Source of the DNA: Vibrio orientalis CIP 102891 = ATCC 33934
GTDB lineage: Bacteria > Pseudomonadota > Gammaproteobacteria > Enterobacterales > Vibrionaceae
Assembly: GCF_000176235.1 (NCBI RefSeq)
Contig: NZ_ACZV01000003.1
Span: 62,001-126,000, forward strand
Direction of reading: 5' to 3'
Length of the DNA: 64,000 nucleotides
Position 1 is the stretch's first letter. Each line of letters opens with the position of its first letter. Shown piece after piece: positions 47,616 to 56,600 of this stretch. The notes under the pieces are model-generated. The model ran no database searches and was not told the DNA's origin. It saw only the letters and a program-made list of their open reading frames with translations. The translations under genes and the position numbers were made by a program.

Positions 47616-48959
47616 TTAATGGCTTGCAGGAGCCGTTGAGTCATTAGCATGCAGTTCGACATATTGAGTCAGGCCTGCTTTTTTGCTGTAGAACATCAAG
47701 ATGACCAAAGACATGATGAAGGTCGCGGTGAGTGTGGTGCCTTCTGCGCCAGCAAGAGCAATCATGCAGAACACACATGCGATACCAGAGAAGAACATCA
47801 CAAAGCCACTACGCGTTGTCATCCCTTCAAAGCGGATTAAGTTAATGCTTGAGTAGAAGTAAGGCAGCATAGTCAGCAATACCGCATCAGTGGTTAACTG
47901 GTTGAATAGATCGGCCGTATGAGCGGTTTTAGAGCTGAACACGGTCAAAACCACCATTAATACGGTCATTTTGATTGAAGCGAGAATAAGACCTTTTTTA
48001 GGCACACCATTCTTGTCTGCTTCACCATAGATTTTCGGGAAGTTGCCATCATTGGCCGCACGTTTACCCGCTTCGCCAACCAACATCATCCAAGAACCCA
48101 GTGAGGTGAAACACGCTAGAGCGGTGAATGCAGCAACGAAAGGAGCGGTCCAACTACCAAAGACCTCGGTGGTGGCTAGAGCAAACGGCGCACCAGACGC
48201 AGCGACTTCAGAGGCAGGGAACATGCCGCTAATCATCTGAGTAGAAACAATGTAGATCACCCCAGCGATACCAGTACCTAGCATGGTTGCTAGTGGTACG
48301 GTGCGTTTTGGGTTCTCAACCATACCGGAAGATACCGCTGCCGATTCAACGCCGACAAATGACCACAAACAGATCAGAACTGCAGTAATAACCGCATGGC
48401 TATCCGTCCCAGCAGAAACATTCCAGTTTTGTTGATACAGCTCAGGATCAAAGTGGGTCCAGCCGACGAACGCAGTACCTAGCACTGGAATTAAGATCAG
48501 AACTAGACCAAGGGTACATAAACGGCTTACCCAACTACCGCCAAGCAGGTTGACCAAGGTAAACACCCAAACTGAAGCTATGGTAGCAATACCTGCAGGG
48601 ATTGGATGATTAAGGATAGGGAAGAAAACAGAGAGATAAGAAACACCGGTAATCGCAATCGCTAAGTTGCCAATCCAGTTTGCATGGTAATACAGCACAC
48701 CTGTTTGGAAACCAAATACCGGAGAGACTTCACCCGCATAAGCAATTGGACCGCCCTCTTGTGGGTTCTTGGTCGCCAATCTAGCGAAAACGAACGCCAA
48801 GCTCAGCGCGCCAGTAATACAAATTAGCCAACTGAATAGAGAAATAGAACCTACTGTGGCTAGGCTAGATGGCAGCAGCGCGATACCACTGCCCATCATG
48901 TTACCGGCAACAACCCCTGTACAGGCAATCACACCGATTTTCTTTGTCGTTGATGACAT
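47616..48959 (-). CDS. cadB: Lysine/cadaverine antiporter
   Basis: 447 residues, APC superfamily, 12 hydrophobic segments. Start MSSTTKKIGVIACTGVVAGNMMGSGIALLPSSLA contains the family glycine-rich unwound helix G(N)MMGSGI, followed by PQEGGPIAYAGEVSPVFGFQTG. It imports lysine and exports cadaverine, completing the proton-consuming cycle with CadA, encoded 112 bp downstream. Transcription should be driven by CadC, encoded upstream on the same strand behind its own terminator. Confidence 0.97.
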   Translation of the reverse strand: MSSTTKKIGVIACTGVVAGNMMGSGIALLPSSLATVGSISLFSWLICITGALSLAFVFARLATKNPQEGGPIAYAGEVSPVFGFQTGVLYYHANWIGNLAIAITGVSYLSVFFPILNHPIPAGIATIASVWVFTLVNLLGGSWVSRLCTLGLVLILIPVLGTAFVGWTHFDPELYQQNWNVSAGTDSHAVITAVLICLWSFVGVESAAVSSGMVENPKRTVPLATMLGTGIAGVIYIVSTQMISGMFPASEVAASGAPFALATTEVFGSWTAPFVAAFTALACFTSLGSWMMLVGEAGKRAANDGNFPKIYGEADKNGVPKKGLILASIKMTVLMVVLTVFSSKTAHTADLFNQLTTDAVLLTMLPYFYSSINLIRFEGMTTRSGFVMFFSGIACVFCMIALAGAEGTTLTATFIMSLVILMFYSKKAGLTQYVELHANDSTAPASH

Positions 48960-49365
48960 AACGTCTCCAAGTTTTTCTACGAGCTAAAGCGCTCAATCTG
49001 CGACTTAGTGAGATGTCATCACAAGCTAGCCTGCAATATCTCACTCGATTTGCCGTGCAGACTACGCTCAAAAAAGCTAAAAGAAATAATGGTGAGGTTA
49101 TTAATAAAATGATGATGAAAACATCATAAGGTTGATATAAACCTGACGACAAACACAGTGAAAACGCTTTATTTACAATGCATTACTAGAGAACCCTAAA
49201 CCTTCTCCGAAGTGAGTTATAAAAAAATCAACTTATCAATCTCTGCTCGGCAAGTGGATAACGACCATTCACTCAACCACCAACCGCTCCCAATACGAAT
49301 GTCATAGCAGCATTTAGCTTCATCACTACGGCTAGCTGAATATTCGAGTGGTTGATACACCTGTG

Positions 49366-49394
49366 GGAAGGAAAGGAGAAAGGAGAAAGGAGGA
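49366..49394. repeat. Purine-rich short tandem repeat
   Basis: Three to four imperfect units of GGAGAAA/GGAAA in a row, all purines on the plus strand, between the cadC terminator and the cadBA promoter region. Confidence 0.55.
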
Positions 49395-49426
49395 ATGGCA
49401 ATAACACCAATTGGTTAGATAATAAA

Positions 49427-49451
49427 AAGCCCTCGCAGAGTGCGAGGGCTT
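49427..49451 (-). terminator. Terminator of cadC
   Basis: Perfect 11-bp stem AAGCCCTCGCA/TGCGAGGGCTT with loop GAG, with T-run (TTTTATT) on the minus strand. Confidence 0.92.
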
Positions 49452-49470
49452 GATTTTCGGCGCTGTCTTT

Positions 49471-51018
49471 TTACAGCAAGTGAACCACCGATGGATGCAC
49501 CGAGCGGTAAAGCGCGTAATCCAAGGACTTCAAGTTAGTATAAAAAATCATGTTTTCACACAGCATGTAGGTCTCAATAGCAGTATCGATATAGAAAGCC
49601 TCACTGTAGGCTTCACTGGCCTGATCCAAATCACCCATCAACTCCGCATGCTTACCAAGCAAAACGTACGACAAAGTAGAGTCTCGCGTCGCTAATGCTT
49701 GGTCTAAATAGCGCTTAGCAACATCCATATGATTACTCAACGTCGCATGCAGTGCCAGAGCTTCATAAATCCTTGGTTGTACTGGCGCGACTAGTATAGG
49801 ACGACTGGCTTCTAAATTGCGGCTAAGGGCATTAACCCGTGATTGATTCAATTCCTGTTCAGTATCAAGCGCCTGTGCCACATAGTAGGAAATGTAGAGT
49901 TCCGCTTGAACATACAGGTTATTTGGTTCGATTTGTAAAACTTGCTCTAATAGATCCACACCGTGCTTGAACGGTTTCACATCCGACTGATTTAGATAGT
50001 GATTAGCTTGAATCAACAGTTGCATCGCTTGAGCATCGTTGGGCAGTCCCACCACCAACGCGTTAGATTTCTGCTCTGGTTGAGGGATTTTCATCGCCGT
50101 CATTAAATCCACCGCCACCTGACGTAAGATAGCCTTCAAGTGCTGGATAGCAAGTGGGTACTGACGACTAAAAATGACCTTTTCAGATGAGTTGTTGCGG
50201 TATTCTACGACTAAAAACTCGCTACCATTTTCATCCTCTACCCGTACAGAGACGGTTTTGCCTGGCAAAATGCCTGAGGTGAAATCGGCTTTATCCAATT
50301 GCACTCGATAGGAGCTCACTTGAGTGATGTCCGACATCAGCTTTTGTGTGATTCCATCCGCCAATTCGTGGCTCAACTGGCTATTGTTAAATCCGTCCTG
50401 ATACTGAAATTCAATCAAATGTGCATCAATCGCCTGAGTAATCTTCACCCCAGTTTGATGATAGGTAAAGATCGCGATGAACACGACCAATAGGGAAATC
50501 CACAGGGCATTGAGAACGTTGTGTTTGCCACGAGAATTCAGCGTGAAATAACCACTGCGACGCTTTTGACATACCGCTCGCGTTAAAGGCCCGGCAGGAA
50601 ATGTCATCTCTGAAGAATTACCGCTCTGCACGGGCTCGGCATGTACGGAAGCTTGCGTCACATCAGGAGTTTTCCCCTTACCTAGCGGCAAACGCTCTAA
50701 AGCCTCAACATTCGCCACTAACTTGTAGCCACGCTTGGGAACCGTCACTACATAATGGGTGTTATCTTCACGGCCATCTTTAAGCAATTTGCGTAGCTCA
50801 AAGATTGACTGAGTGACCACTTGATCTGTCACAATCGCTCCAGACCACACATGCTCAATGAGCTCTTCGCGACAAAATACTTCGCCGACATGCTGGGCTA
50901 GAAACAGTAATAAGTTAATTAATCTTGGCTCAACCGAAACTTCCCTATCTTGGCGATATAGCTTATTTTCATCAACGCTTAGAACCCAATCGTTGATTTG
51001 AAGGTACATTCCGACCAT
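49471..51018 (-). CDS. cadC: Membrane-bound transcription activator of the cad operon
   Basis: 515 residues, ToxR-like: an N-terminal OmpR-type winged helix in the cytoplasm (about 5-105; VSVEPRLINLLLFLAQH, VTVPKRGYKL), a basic linker, one membrane segment (about 170-190; ALWISLLVVFIAIFTY) and a large periplasmic domain with TPR-like repeats at about 340-480. In E. coli the periplasmic part senses pH and lysine (via LysP) and has a regulatory cysteine pair; here the only periplasmic cysteine is in ETYMLCENM. Start taken at the ATG at 51018 behind GAGAG; M4 (51009) is an alternative. Confidence 0.93.
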   Translation of the reverse strand: MVGMYLQINDWVLSVDENKLYRQDREVSVEPRLINLLLFLAQHVGEVFCREELIEHVWSGAIVTDQVVTQSIFELRKLLKDGREDNTHYVVTVPKRGYKLVANVEALERLPLGKGKTPDVTQASVHAEPVQSGNSSEMTFPAGPLTRAVCQKRRSGYFTLNSRGKHNVLNALWISLLVVFIAIFTYHQTGVKITQAIDAHLIEFQYQDGFNNSQLSHELADGITQKLMSDITQVSSYRVQLDKADFTSGILPGKTVSVRVEDENGSEFLVVEYRNNSSEKVIFSRQYPLAIQHLKAILRQVAVDLMTAMKIPQPEQKSNALVVGLPNDAQAMQLLIQANHYLNQSDVKPFKHGVDLLEQVLQIEPNNLYVQAELYISYYVAQALDTEQELNQSRVNALSRNLEASRPILVAPVQPRIYEALALHATLSNHMDVAKRYLDQALATRDSTLSYVLLGKHAELMGDLDQASEAYSEAFYIDTAIETYMLCENMIFYTNLKSLDYALYRSVHPSVVHLL

Positions 51019-51255
51019 TTGAAACTCTCAGCTCGTAAATTAAAAATGCTTTGCTACGAATATGCAGCAGTTGGATTTTTATGCTGTCGACCAAAGGAGG
51101 GGATTATAGGCACGGGTATAAGTAAAACCTAATCAAGCCTAGCGGTAATAATGCAATCTTAGATTGTTATAGGCAGGAATGGCTGCAAGATAAATGCAGC
51201 CAATGTCTAAAATAACGTCACTACGCAGTGATAAATCGCTCAGTGACATACTCAA

Positions 51256-51684
51256 TTAACGATGAGGCTTGCAAGAACTACGCTCACTCTCTAGTGCTGC
51301 CAAAATGGAGCAATGGCTAGCATCATCATTGTCATGACCACAACATGCATCATTAATTTTCTTTAGCGCGCTACGGATACGAGTTAGCTCATTGATTTTT
51401 TCATCGATGACACCAAGTTTGGCGCTGGTGATTGCTTTGACCTCAGCACAACTATGCTCAGTAGCCTCAAGCTTGATTTCAAGCAGCTCTCGAATCTCGT
51501 CCAAGCTCAGCCCGAGGTCTTTTGCCTTGAGAATAAAGCTGACTTGTTTTTGGTTCTCTTCATTATAAAGACGATAACCTGAATCACTACGCCCTGCTGG
51601 CTTGATTAACTGGTTTTTCTCGTAAAATCGCAGCGTATCTGCGGTCACATTACAGCGTTTTGCCAGTTCTCCAATCTGAAACAT
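51256..51684 (-). CDS. zntR: Zinc-responsive MerR-family activator
   Basis: 142 residues: N-terminal MerR helix-turn-helix (FQIGELAKRCNVTADTLRFYEK), dimerisation helix, and a C-terminal metal loop. Candidate zinc ligands are C79 (SCAEVK), C114/C115 and H117 (ACCGH) and H124/C125 (SHC), which follow the pattern of E. coli ZntR (C79, C114, C115, H119, C124). A CueR-like copper role is less likely because CueR lacks this loop. It would activate a zinc-export ATPase gene encoded elsewhere. An extra cysteine sits near the end (SSCKPHR). Confidence 0.9.
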   Translation of the reverse strand: MFQIGELAKRCNVTADTLRFYEKNQLIKPAGRSDSGYRLYNEENQKQVSFILKAKDLGLSLDEIRELLEIKLEATEHSCAEVKAITSAKLGVIDEKINELTRIRSALKKINDACCGHDNDDASHCSILAALESERSSCKPHR

Positions 51685-51753
51685 AACTTTTCCTATTAAC
51701 TGTTTCGTTACTTTTTACCGATAAAGACAAGGTTTTTGCAATTAATTTTGCGA

Positions 51754-51769
51754 TGCCAAACGATTGCGC
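51754..51769. promoter_or_regulatory. PurR-box-like site upstream of purH
   Basis: TGCCAAACGATTGCGC agrees at 11 of 16 positions with the PurR consensus ACGCAAACGTTTNCGT. A TAGAAT -10-like box follows at 51793-51798. Confidence 0.6.
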
Positions 51770-51968
51770 GAGCTTTTTTGTAATAAATTAGTTAGAATGT
51801 GCGCCATCAAACTCAGAGACTATTCTATCCCCAGTATCTACTGGAAAGGTCTTTACCAAAACTGGCCAATATTCTACTCGGCTAAACATAGTCATAGTAG
51901 GAACAAGTTCATTTTTGGCAAACATCTTTATCTTTCATATTAACTCTGTGACTTTGAGGAATTGAAGC

Positions 51969-53561
51969 ATGACTAACGCTCGTCCTATTCGCCGCGCTCT
52001 GATCAGCGTATCAGACAAAACTGGTATTGTTGAGTTTGCACAAGCTCTAACTAACCGTGGCGTTGATATTCTATCAACTGGTGGTACGGCTCGCCTACTA
52101 GCAGAAAAAGGCATCTCTGTAACTGAGGTATCAGACTACACTGGTTTCCCTGAAATGATGGACGGTCGCGTTAAGACTCTTCACCCGAAAGTACATGGTG
52201 GTGTTCTAGGTCGTCGTGGTCAAGATGATGAAGTGATGGAAACGCACGGCATCAACCCAATCGATATGGTTGTGGTAAATCTATATCCATTCGCAGAAAC
52301 AGTAGCAAAAGAAGGCTGTACACTAGCTGACGCGGTAGAAAACATCGATATCGGCGGCCCAACTATGGTTCGCTCTGCGGCTAAAAACCATAAAGATGTG
52401 ACTATCGTGGTTAACGCTCACGACTACGAGCGTGTTATCGCTGAAATGGATGCAAACGAGAAATCTCTAACACTAGAGACTCGCTTCGACCTAGCTATCG
52501 CTGCATTCGAGCACACCGCTTCTTACGACGGTATGATCGCAAACTACTTCGGCACTATGGTCCCATCATACGGTGAGAACAAGGAAGGTGATGAAGAGAG
52601 CAAATTCCCTCGCACCTTCAACCAGCAGTTCGAGAAAAAGCAGGACATGCGCTACGGTGAGAACAGTCACCAAGCAGCGGCTTTCTACGTTGAAGCGAAT
52701 CCTGAAGAAGCGTCTGTTTCTACTGCTCGCCAAATCCAAGGCAAAGCCCTTTCTTACAACAACATCGCCGACACTGACGCAGCGCTTGAGTGTGTGAAAG
52801 AGTTCGACGAGCCAGCATGTGTGATCGTTAAGCACGCGAACCCATGTGGTGTGGCACTAGGCGGCAACATCCTAGAAGCATACGACCGTGCATTCAAAAC
52901 AGACCCAACGTCTGCATTTGGCGGCATCATCGCATTCAACCGTGAGCTGGATGCTGCAACTGCAACAGCTATCACTGAGCGTCAATTCGTTGAAGTTATC
53001 ATTGCTCCTGCTGTTTCTGCACAAGCAGTCGAAATCATCGCGGCTAAGAAAAACCTTCGCCTACTTGAGTGTGGCGAGTGGACAACCAAGACTACGGGCT
53101 TTGACGTGAAGCGCGTTAACGGCGGCCTACTAGTTCAAGACCGCGACCAAGGTATGGTGTCTGAAGATGACCTTAAAGTCGTTTCTAAACGCCAGCCAAC
53201 CGCTGAAGAGCTAAAAGACGCGCTATTCTGCTGGAAAGTAGCGAAGTACGTGAAATCAAACGCGATTGTTTACTCTAAAGGTGACATGACTATCGGTGTC
53301 GGTGCTGGTCAAATGAGCCGCGTGTACTCAGCAAAAATCGCAGGTATTAAAGCTGCAGACGAAGGTCTACAGGTTGAAGGTTGTGTCATGGCATCAGATG
53401 CATTCTTCCCGTTCCGTGACGGTATCGACGCGGCTGCAGAAGCAGGCATTAAGTGTGTTATCCAACCAGGCGGTTCTATGCGTGATGACGAAGTTATCGC
53501 GGCAGCCGATGAACATGGCATGGCGATGATCTTTACCGGAATGCGTCACTTCCGCCACTAA
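51969..53561 (+). CDS. purH: Bifunctional AICAR transformylase / IMP cyclohydrolase
   Basis: Last two steps to IMP. 530 residues: N-terminal cyclohydrolase (about 1-200; [49 protein letters not shown]) and C-terminal transformylase with the [11 protein letters not shown] motif and [16 protein letters not shown]. Length matches E. coli PurH (529). Ribosome site TGAGGAATTG. purD is 280 bp downstream, with an ERIC-like repeat between; a PurR-like box lies upstream. Confidence 0.98.
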   Translation: MTNARPIRRALISVSDKTGIVEFAQALTNRGVDILSTGGTARLLAEKGISVTEVSDYTGFPEMMDGRVKTLHPKVHGGVLGRRGQDDEVMETHGINPIDMVVVNLYPFAETVAKEGCTLADAVENIDIGGPTMVRSAAKNHKDVTIVVNAHDYERVIAEMDANEKSLTLETRFDLAIAAFEHTASYDGMIANYFGTMVPSYGENKEGDEESKFPRTFNQQFEKKQDMRYGENSHQAAAFYVEANPEEASVSTARQIQGKALSYNNIADTDAALECVKEFDEPACVIVKHANPCGVALGGNILEAYDRAFKTDPTSAFGGIIAFNRELDAATATAITERQFVEVIIAPAVSAQAVEIIAAKKNLRLLECGEWTTKTTGFDVKRVNGGLLVQDRDQGMVSEDDLKVVSKRQPTAEELKDALFCWKVAKYVKSNAIVYSKGDMTIGVGAGQMSRVYSAKIAGIKAADEGLQVEGCVMASDAFFPFRDGIDAAAEAGIKCVIQPGGSMRDDEVIAAADEHGMAMIFTGMRHFRH

Positions 53562-53565
53562 TTCT

Positions 53566-53674
53566 CTCTTCGTATTTGGTACTGTGGCGTCGTTAACTGC
53601 TTTCGCCCACCCCGGTCACATAGCGGGGATGGGCTCAATTGTTGCCTAGCCACAGCACCAACTACTTTGAGAAA
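53566..53674. repeat. ERIC-like palindromic repeat between purH and purD
   Basis: About 109 bp. One end is CTCTTCGTATTTGGTACTGT, the other CAGCACCAACTACTTTGAG, which are near-complements. The inner CCACCCCGGTCACATAGCGG and GGGGATGGGCTC parts match the ERIC core from memory. It is a relative of the copy at 19823-19965, inverted. Confidence 0.75.
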
Positions 53675-53841
53675 AGCTTATTACTTGGCTTTCAAATATT
53701 TAGCATTTCAAAAAATATTTGAAATACGTAGAGCAAGTCAGTGGTTTTAGTTCAAGGAAAAAGCGCGGAGTTTATAAGCATAAATGAGCACTTTTGACAC
53801 AGAAATAAAGACACTGACGCAGCTATAAGGATTTTAAAGAC

Positions 53842-55131
53842 ATGAATGTATTAATTATTGGTGCTGGCGGTCGTGAGCACGCTTTAGGTTGGAAAGCAGC
53901 ACAAAACCCAAATGTTGAGACAGTATTCGTTGCGCCTGGTAACGCAGGCACAGCTCTAGAGCCAAAACTAGAAAACGTAAACATTGATGTTGAAGCAATC
54001 TCTGAGCTGGTTGCTTTTGCTCAAGAGAAGAAAATCGAGCTAACAATTGTTGGCCCTGAAGCGCCGCTAGTTATCGGTGTGGTTGATGCTTTCCGCGAAG
54101 CGGGTCTACCAATCTTCGGCCCAACCGAAGCGGCTGCGCAGCTAGAGGGCTCAAAAGCATTCACCAAAGACTTCCTTGCGCGCCACAAGATCCCAACAGG
54201 CGCATATGCAAACTTCACTGAAATTGAACCAGCTCTAGCTTACGTTCGTCAGCAAGGTGCTCCTATCGTAGTGAAAGCTGACGGTCTTGCTGCAGGTAAA
54301 GGTGTTATCGTTGCGATGACACTAGAAGAAGCAGAAGACGCAATCAAAGACATGCTGGCTGGCAACGCCTTTGGTGAAGCTGGTAGCCGCGTGGTAATCG
54401 AAGAGTTCCTTGAAGGCGAAGAAGCGAGCTTCATCGTGATGGTCGATGGTCAGAGCGTTCTACCTATGGCCACCAGCCAAGACCACAAACGTGTCGGCGA
54501 CAAAGATACCGGTCCTAACACTGGCGGCATGGGTGCTTACTCTCCTGCTCCTGTGGTAACACCTGAAATCCACGAACGTATCCTTGAAGAAGTTATCTAC
54601 CCTACCGTGCGCGGTATGGATGCAGAAGGCCACCCATACACGGGTTTCCTATACGCGGGTCTAATGATCGATAAAGACGGCACACCGAAGGTTATCGAGT
54701 ACAACTGCCGCTTCGGTGACCCAGAAACGCAACCTATTATGATGCGTATGGAGTCTGACCTTGTTGAGCTATGTCTAATGGCCATCGACGAGAAGCTAGA
54801 TGAAGCTGAGTCAAAATGGGACCCTCGCGCGTCTATCGGCGTTGTCCTAGCCGCTGGCGGTTACCCTGCTGATTACGCAAAAGGAGATGTCATTTCTCTA
54901 CCCGCTGAGCAAGCTGACGCTCAGAAGATCTTCCATGCTGGTACTGCAAATAATGCAGCGGGTGAAGTGGTGACAAATGGTGGGCGCGTACTGTGTGCAA
55001 CAGCATTAGGTAATAGCGTTTCAGAAGCGCAAGAGAAAGCTTATGCACTGGCTAAGCAGGTGAGTTGGAATGGTATGTTCCACCGCAACGACATCGGCTA
55101 CCGCGCGATTGCACGTGAGCAAGAGAAATAA
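53842..55131 (+). CDS. purD: Phosphoribosylamine-glycine ligase
   Basis: Second purine step, joining glycine to phosphoribosylamine with ATP. 429 residues of the ATP-grasp fold: [81 protein letters not shown] and [17 protein letters not shown]. Length equals E. coli PurD (429). It is likely read from the purH promoter through the ERIC element, or from a promoter in the gap. Ribosome site AAGGATT. Confidence 0.98.
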   Translation: MNVLIIGAGGREHALGWKAAQNPNVETVFVAPGNAGTALEPKLENVNIDVEAISELVAFAQEKKIELTIVGPEAPLVIGVVDAFREAGLPIFGPTEAAAQLEGSKAFTKDFLARHKIPTGAYANFTEIEPALAYVRQQGAPIVVKADGLAAGKGVIVAMTLEEAEDAIKDMLAGNAFGEAGSRVVIEEFLEGEEASFIVMVDGQSVLPMATSQDHKRVGDKDTGPNTGGMGAYSPAPVVTPEIHERILEEVIYPTVRGMDAEGHPYTGFLYAGLMIDKDGTPKVIEYNCRFGDPETQPIMMRMESDLVELCLMAIDEKLDEAESKWDPRASIGVVLAAGGYPADYAKGDVISLPAEQADAQKIFHAGTANNAAGEVVTNGGRVLCATALGNSVSEAQEKAYALAKQVSWNGMFHRNDIGYRAIAREQEK

Positions 55132-55166
55132 ATAACAATTTCAGTTTGGCTAACTGACTAAAAGTA

Positions 55167-55192
55167 AAAAGGCGCTCAACGAGCGCCTTTTG
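55167..55192. terminator. Terminator of purD (possibly bidirectional)
   Basis: Perfect stem AAAAGGCGCTC/GAGCGCCTTTT with loop AAC, A-run on the left and T-run on the right, between convergent genes. Confidence 0.88.
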
Positions 55193-55213
55193 TTTATCTG
55201 TTAAAGCCTACGC

Positions 55214-55906
55214 TTATTCTTCAATTAAGCTTGGACGCTCAATACAGTCATGACTGTCATCAGACAGCATTAATAGCTCATTAACGACTACTTTATTGCT
55301 GCGTGTTGAACCAATAAACGCCGCATAGCTATCGACCGATGATAAACGATTCACGACGAAGCTTGGTAAGGTCTCATTAAACTCCACCTGCTCGTAACTC
55401 TTACCATTACATGCATCGAAGCTGGTTCCGTCCCAATAGCCTTGAATCAGTCTCGTACCATTGCTACTTTGCTGCTTGGCGACATCAGCAATGTTGAGCG
55501 CTTCTTGCTTCAACCAAGCAATTTTATCGGCCTTAAGCGGCAACACTCGACCATCTAGCCTATGTTGCTGATAGATCGCATCGCCGTCTTTGTTAAAGCG
55601 CACATGAATACGATACGGCACTAGCTCGGTATCTTTAAGCTGTTCACCTTCACGAATCAGTTCTCGCAGCTCACCGTCATCCCAGCGGTAGTCGGTTTTA
55701 TACCAGCCATAATCGCCAGCCGCGACATAATCTGCAGCCGTATGAGGAAAGGTCAGACGCTCCGTGTACCAATATAAACTGGTCGCATCGCCCATCGTCT
55801 GTCCACCAGTATAGTTGGAGAACTGATCAAGGTTCGGCGTTGGTACACTCGAGGAGCAACCGATAAGCAAAGAAGCGATTAGTGAAGGAAGAAGTATTTT
55901 TTTCAT
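55214..55906 (-). CDS. DUF1481 lipoprotein (YjaH-like)
   Basis: 230 residues from the ATG at 55906: MKKILLPSLIASLLIGC with lipobox LIGC, acylated at C17. The frame extends to 55930, but that start would put extra residues before the signal peptide. The mature part resembles the DUF1481 proteins typified by E. coli YjaH, which also follows hupA. Function unknown. No catalytic motif is seen; it has conserved tryptophans (SLYWYTERLTF, YGWYKTDYRWDDGELREL). It is probably an outer- or inner-membrane periplasmic lipoprotein, co-directional with hupA. Confidence 0.85.
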   Translation of the reverse strand: MKKILLPSLIASLLIGCSSSVPTPNLDQFSNYTGGQTMGDATSLYWYTERLTFPHTAADYVAAGDYGWYKTDYRWDDGELRELIREGEQLKDTELVPYRIHVRFNKDGDAIYQQHRLDGRVLPLKADKIAWLKQEALNIADVAKQQSSNGTRLIQGYWDGTSFDACNGKSYEQVEFNETLPSFVVNRLSSVDSYAAFIGSTRSNKVVVNELLMLSDDSHDCIERPSLIEE

Positions 55907-55921
55907 AGTCACAAAATAAAT

Positions 55922-55955
55922 ATACGCCAAGATAGGAAAGACTACCTTGGCGTAT
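55922..55955 (-). terminator. Probable terminator of hupA
   Basis: Arms ATACGCCAAG (55922-55931) and CTTGGCGTAT (55946-55955) are exact complements. On the minus strand they run into ATTTATTTT. It lies between hupA and the lipoprotein gene. Confidence 0.65.
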
Positions 55956-55997
55956 TATATACAATCTAGAGTGTAAAACTCTGAAATCAGTATTTAA

Positions 55998-56270
55998 TTA
56001 TTTTACTGCGTCTTTCAGTGCTTTACCTGCTACGAATGCAGGAACGTTCGCTGCAGCGATTTGGATCTCGTCACCAGTTTTAGGGTTACGGCCAGTACGT
56101 GCTGCACGGTGGTTAACTTTGAATGTACCAAAACCAATTAGTTGAACCTGGTCACCCTCTTTTAGTGCGCCAGTCACACCTTCAAGAGTAGCTTCAAGAG
56201 CAGCTTTAGCTTGTGCTTTAGATAGGTCTGCTTTCTCTGCGATAAAGTCGATTAATTGGGTCTTGTTCAT
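55998..56270 (-). CDS. hupA: DNA-binding protein HU-alpha
   Basis: 90-residue histone-like protein starting [22 protein letters not shown]. The DNA-binding arm contains [24 protein letters not shown] with the intercalating proline, and the protein ends [10 protein letters not shown]. Length equals E. coli HU-alpha (90). I use the ATG at 56270 (family start); the open frame runs to 56303. Together with fis the window thus encodes two nucleoid proteins. Confidence 0.97.
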   Translation of the reverse strand: MNKTQLIDFIAEKADLSKAQAKAALEATLEGVTGALKEGDQVQLIGFGTFKVNHRAARTGRNPKTGDEIQIAAANVPAFVAGKALKDAVK

Positions 56271-56600
56271 TAGGTTTCCCTTCTCATATGTTATCGAATT
56301 CAACTCACTCTAAATCATAAATGCCCCATCTGGCAAAGGTTTGTAAGCGATCTTTCGCTTTCATGACGTACTTTTAACCGTATTCTGAGTAATAACTCAC
56401 AATTTGTTACTCTGGAAGGATCAGTTAATACTTGTTTTTAACCTCATTAGGCCTTATTTATACATCAGCGAAAGTCCGTAAAGCCTGATAGTGCGGGGCT
56501 TAAAGCGAATACAAAATGTCCACTTTAATCATGCACAGGTTCGAAAAGTCAGACTTTTCATGCAAAGTTTAAAGTGGAGATAAACCTACATAGGACACTT
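56271..56600. other. 330-bp divergent region between hupA and the CNNM/CBS gene
   Basis: No ORF. It should hold promoters for both genes. A nested inverted repeat lies at 56521-56576 next to the second gene. Confidence 0.5.
56521..56576. repeat. Nested inverted repeat before the CNNM/CBS gene
   Basis: Outer arms CACTTTAA (56521-56528) and TTAAAGTG (56569-56576) enclose the exact palindrome GAAAAGTC-A-GACTTTTC (56543-56559). It ends 24 bp before the ATG. It is a possible operator or mRNA hairpin. Confidence 0.65.

Larger units (their letters stand above)
48960..49470. promoter_or_regulatory. 511-bp cadBA promoter region
   Basis: AT-rich, no ORF. It should contain the CadC sites and promoter for cadBA on the minus strand, but I could not fix them by eye. 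Also here: the cadC terminator (49427-49451) and a purine-rich run of AAAGGAG units at 49366-49394. Confidence 0.5.

Noticed and set aside
48960-49470. Lysine riboswitch upstream of cadBA
   Set aside because: No conserved lysine-aptamer elements are visible, and CadC control explains regulation.
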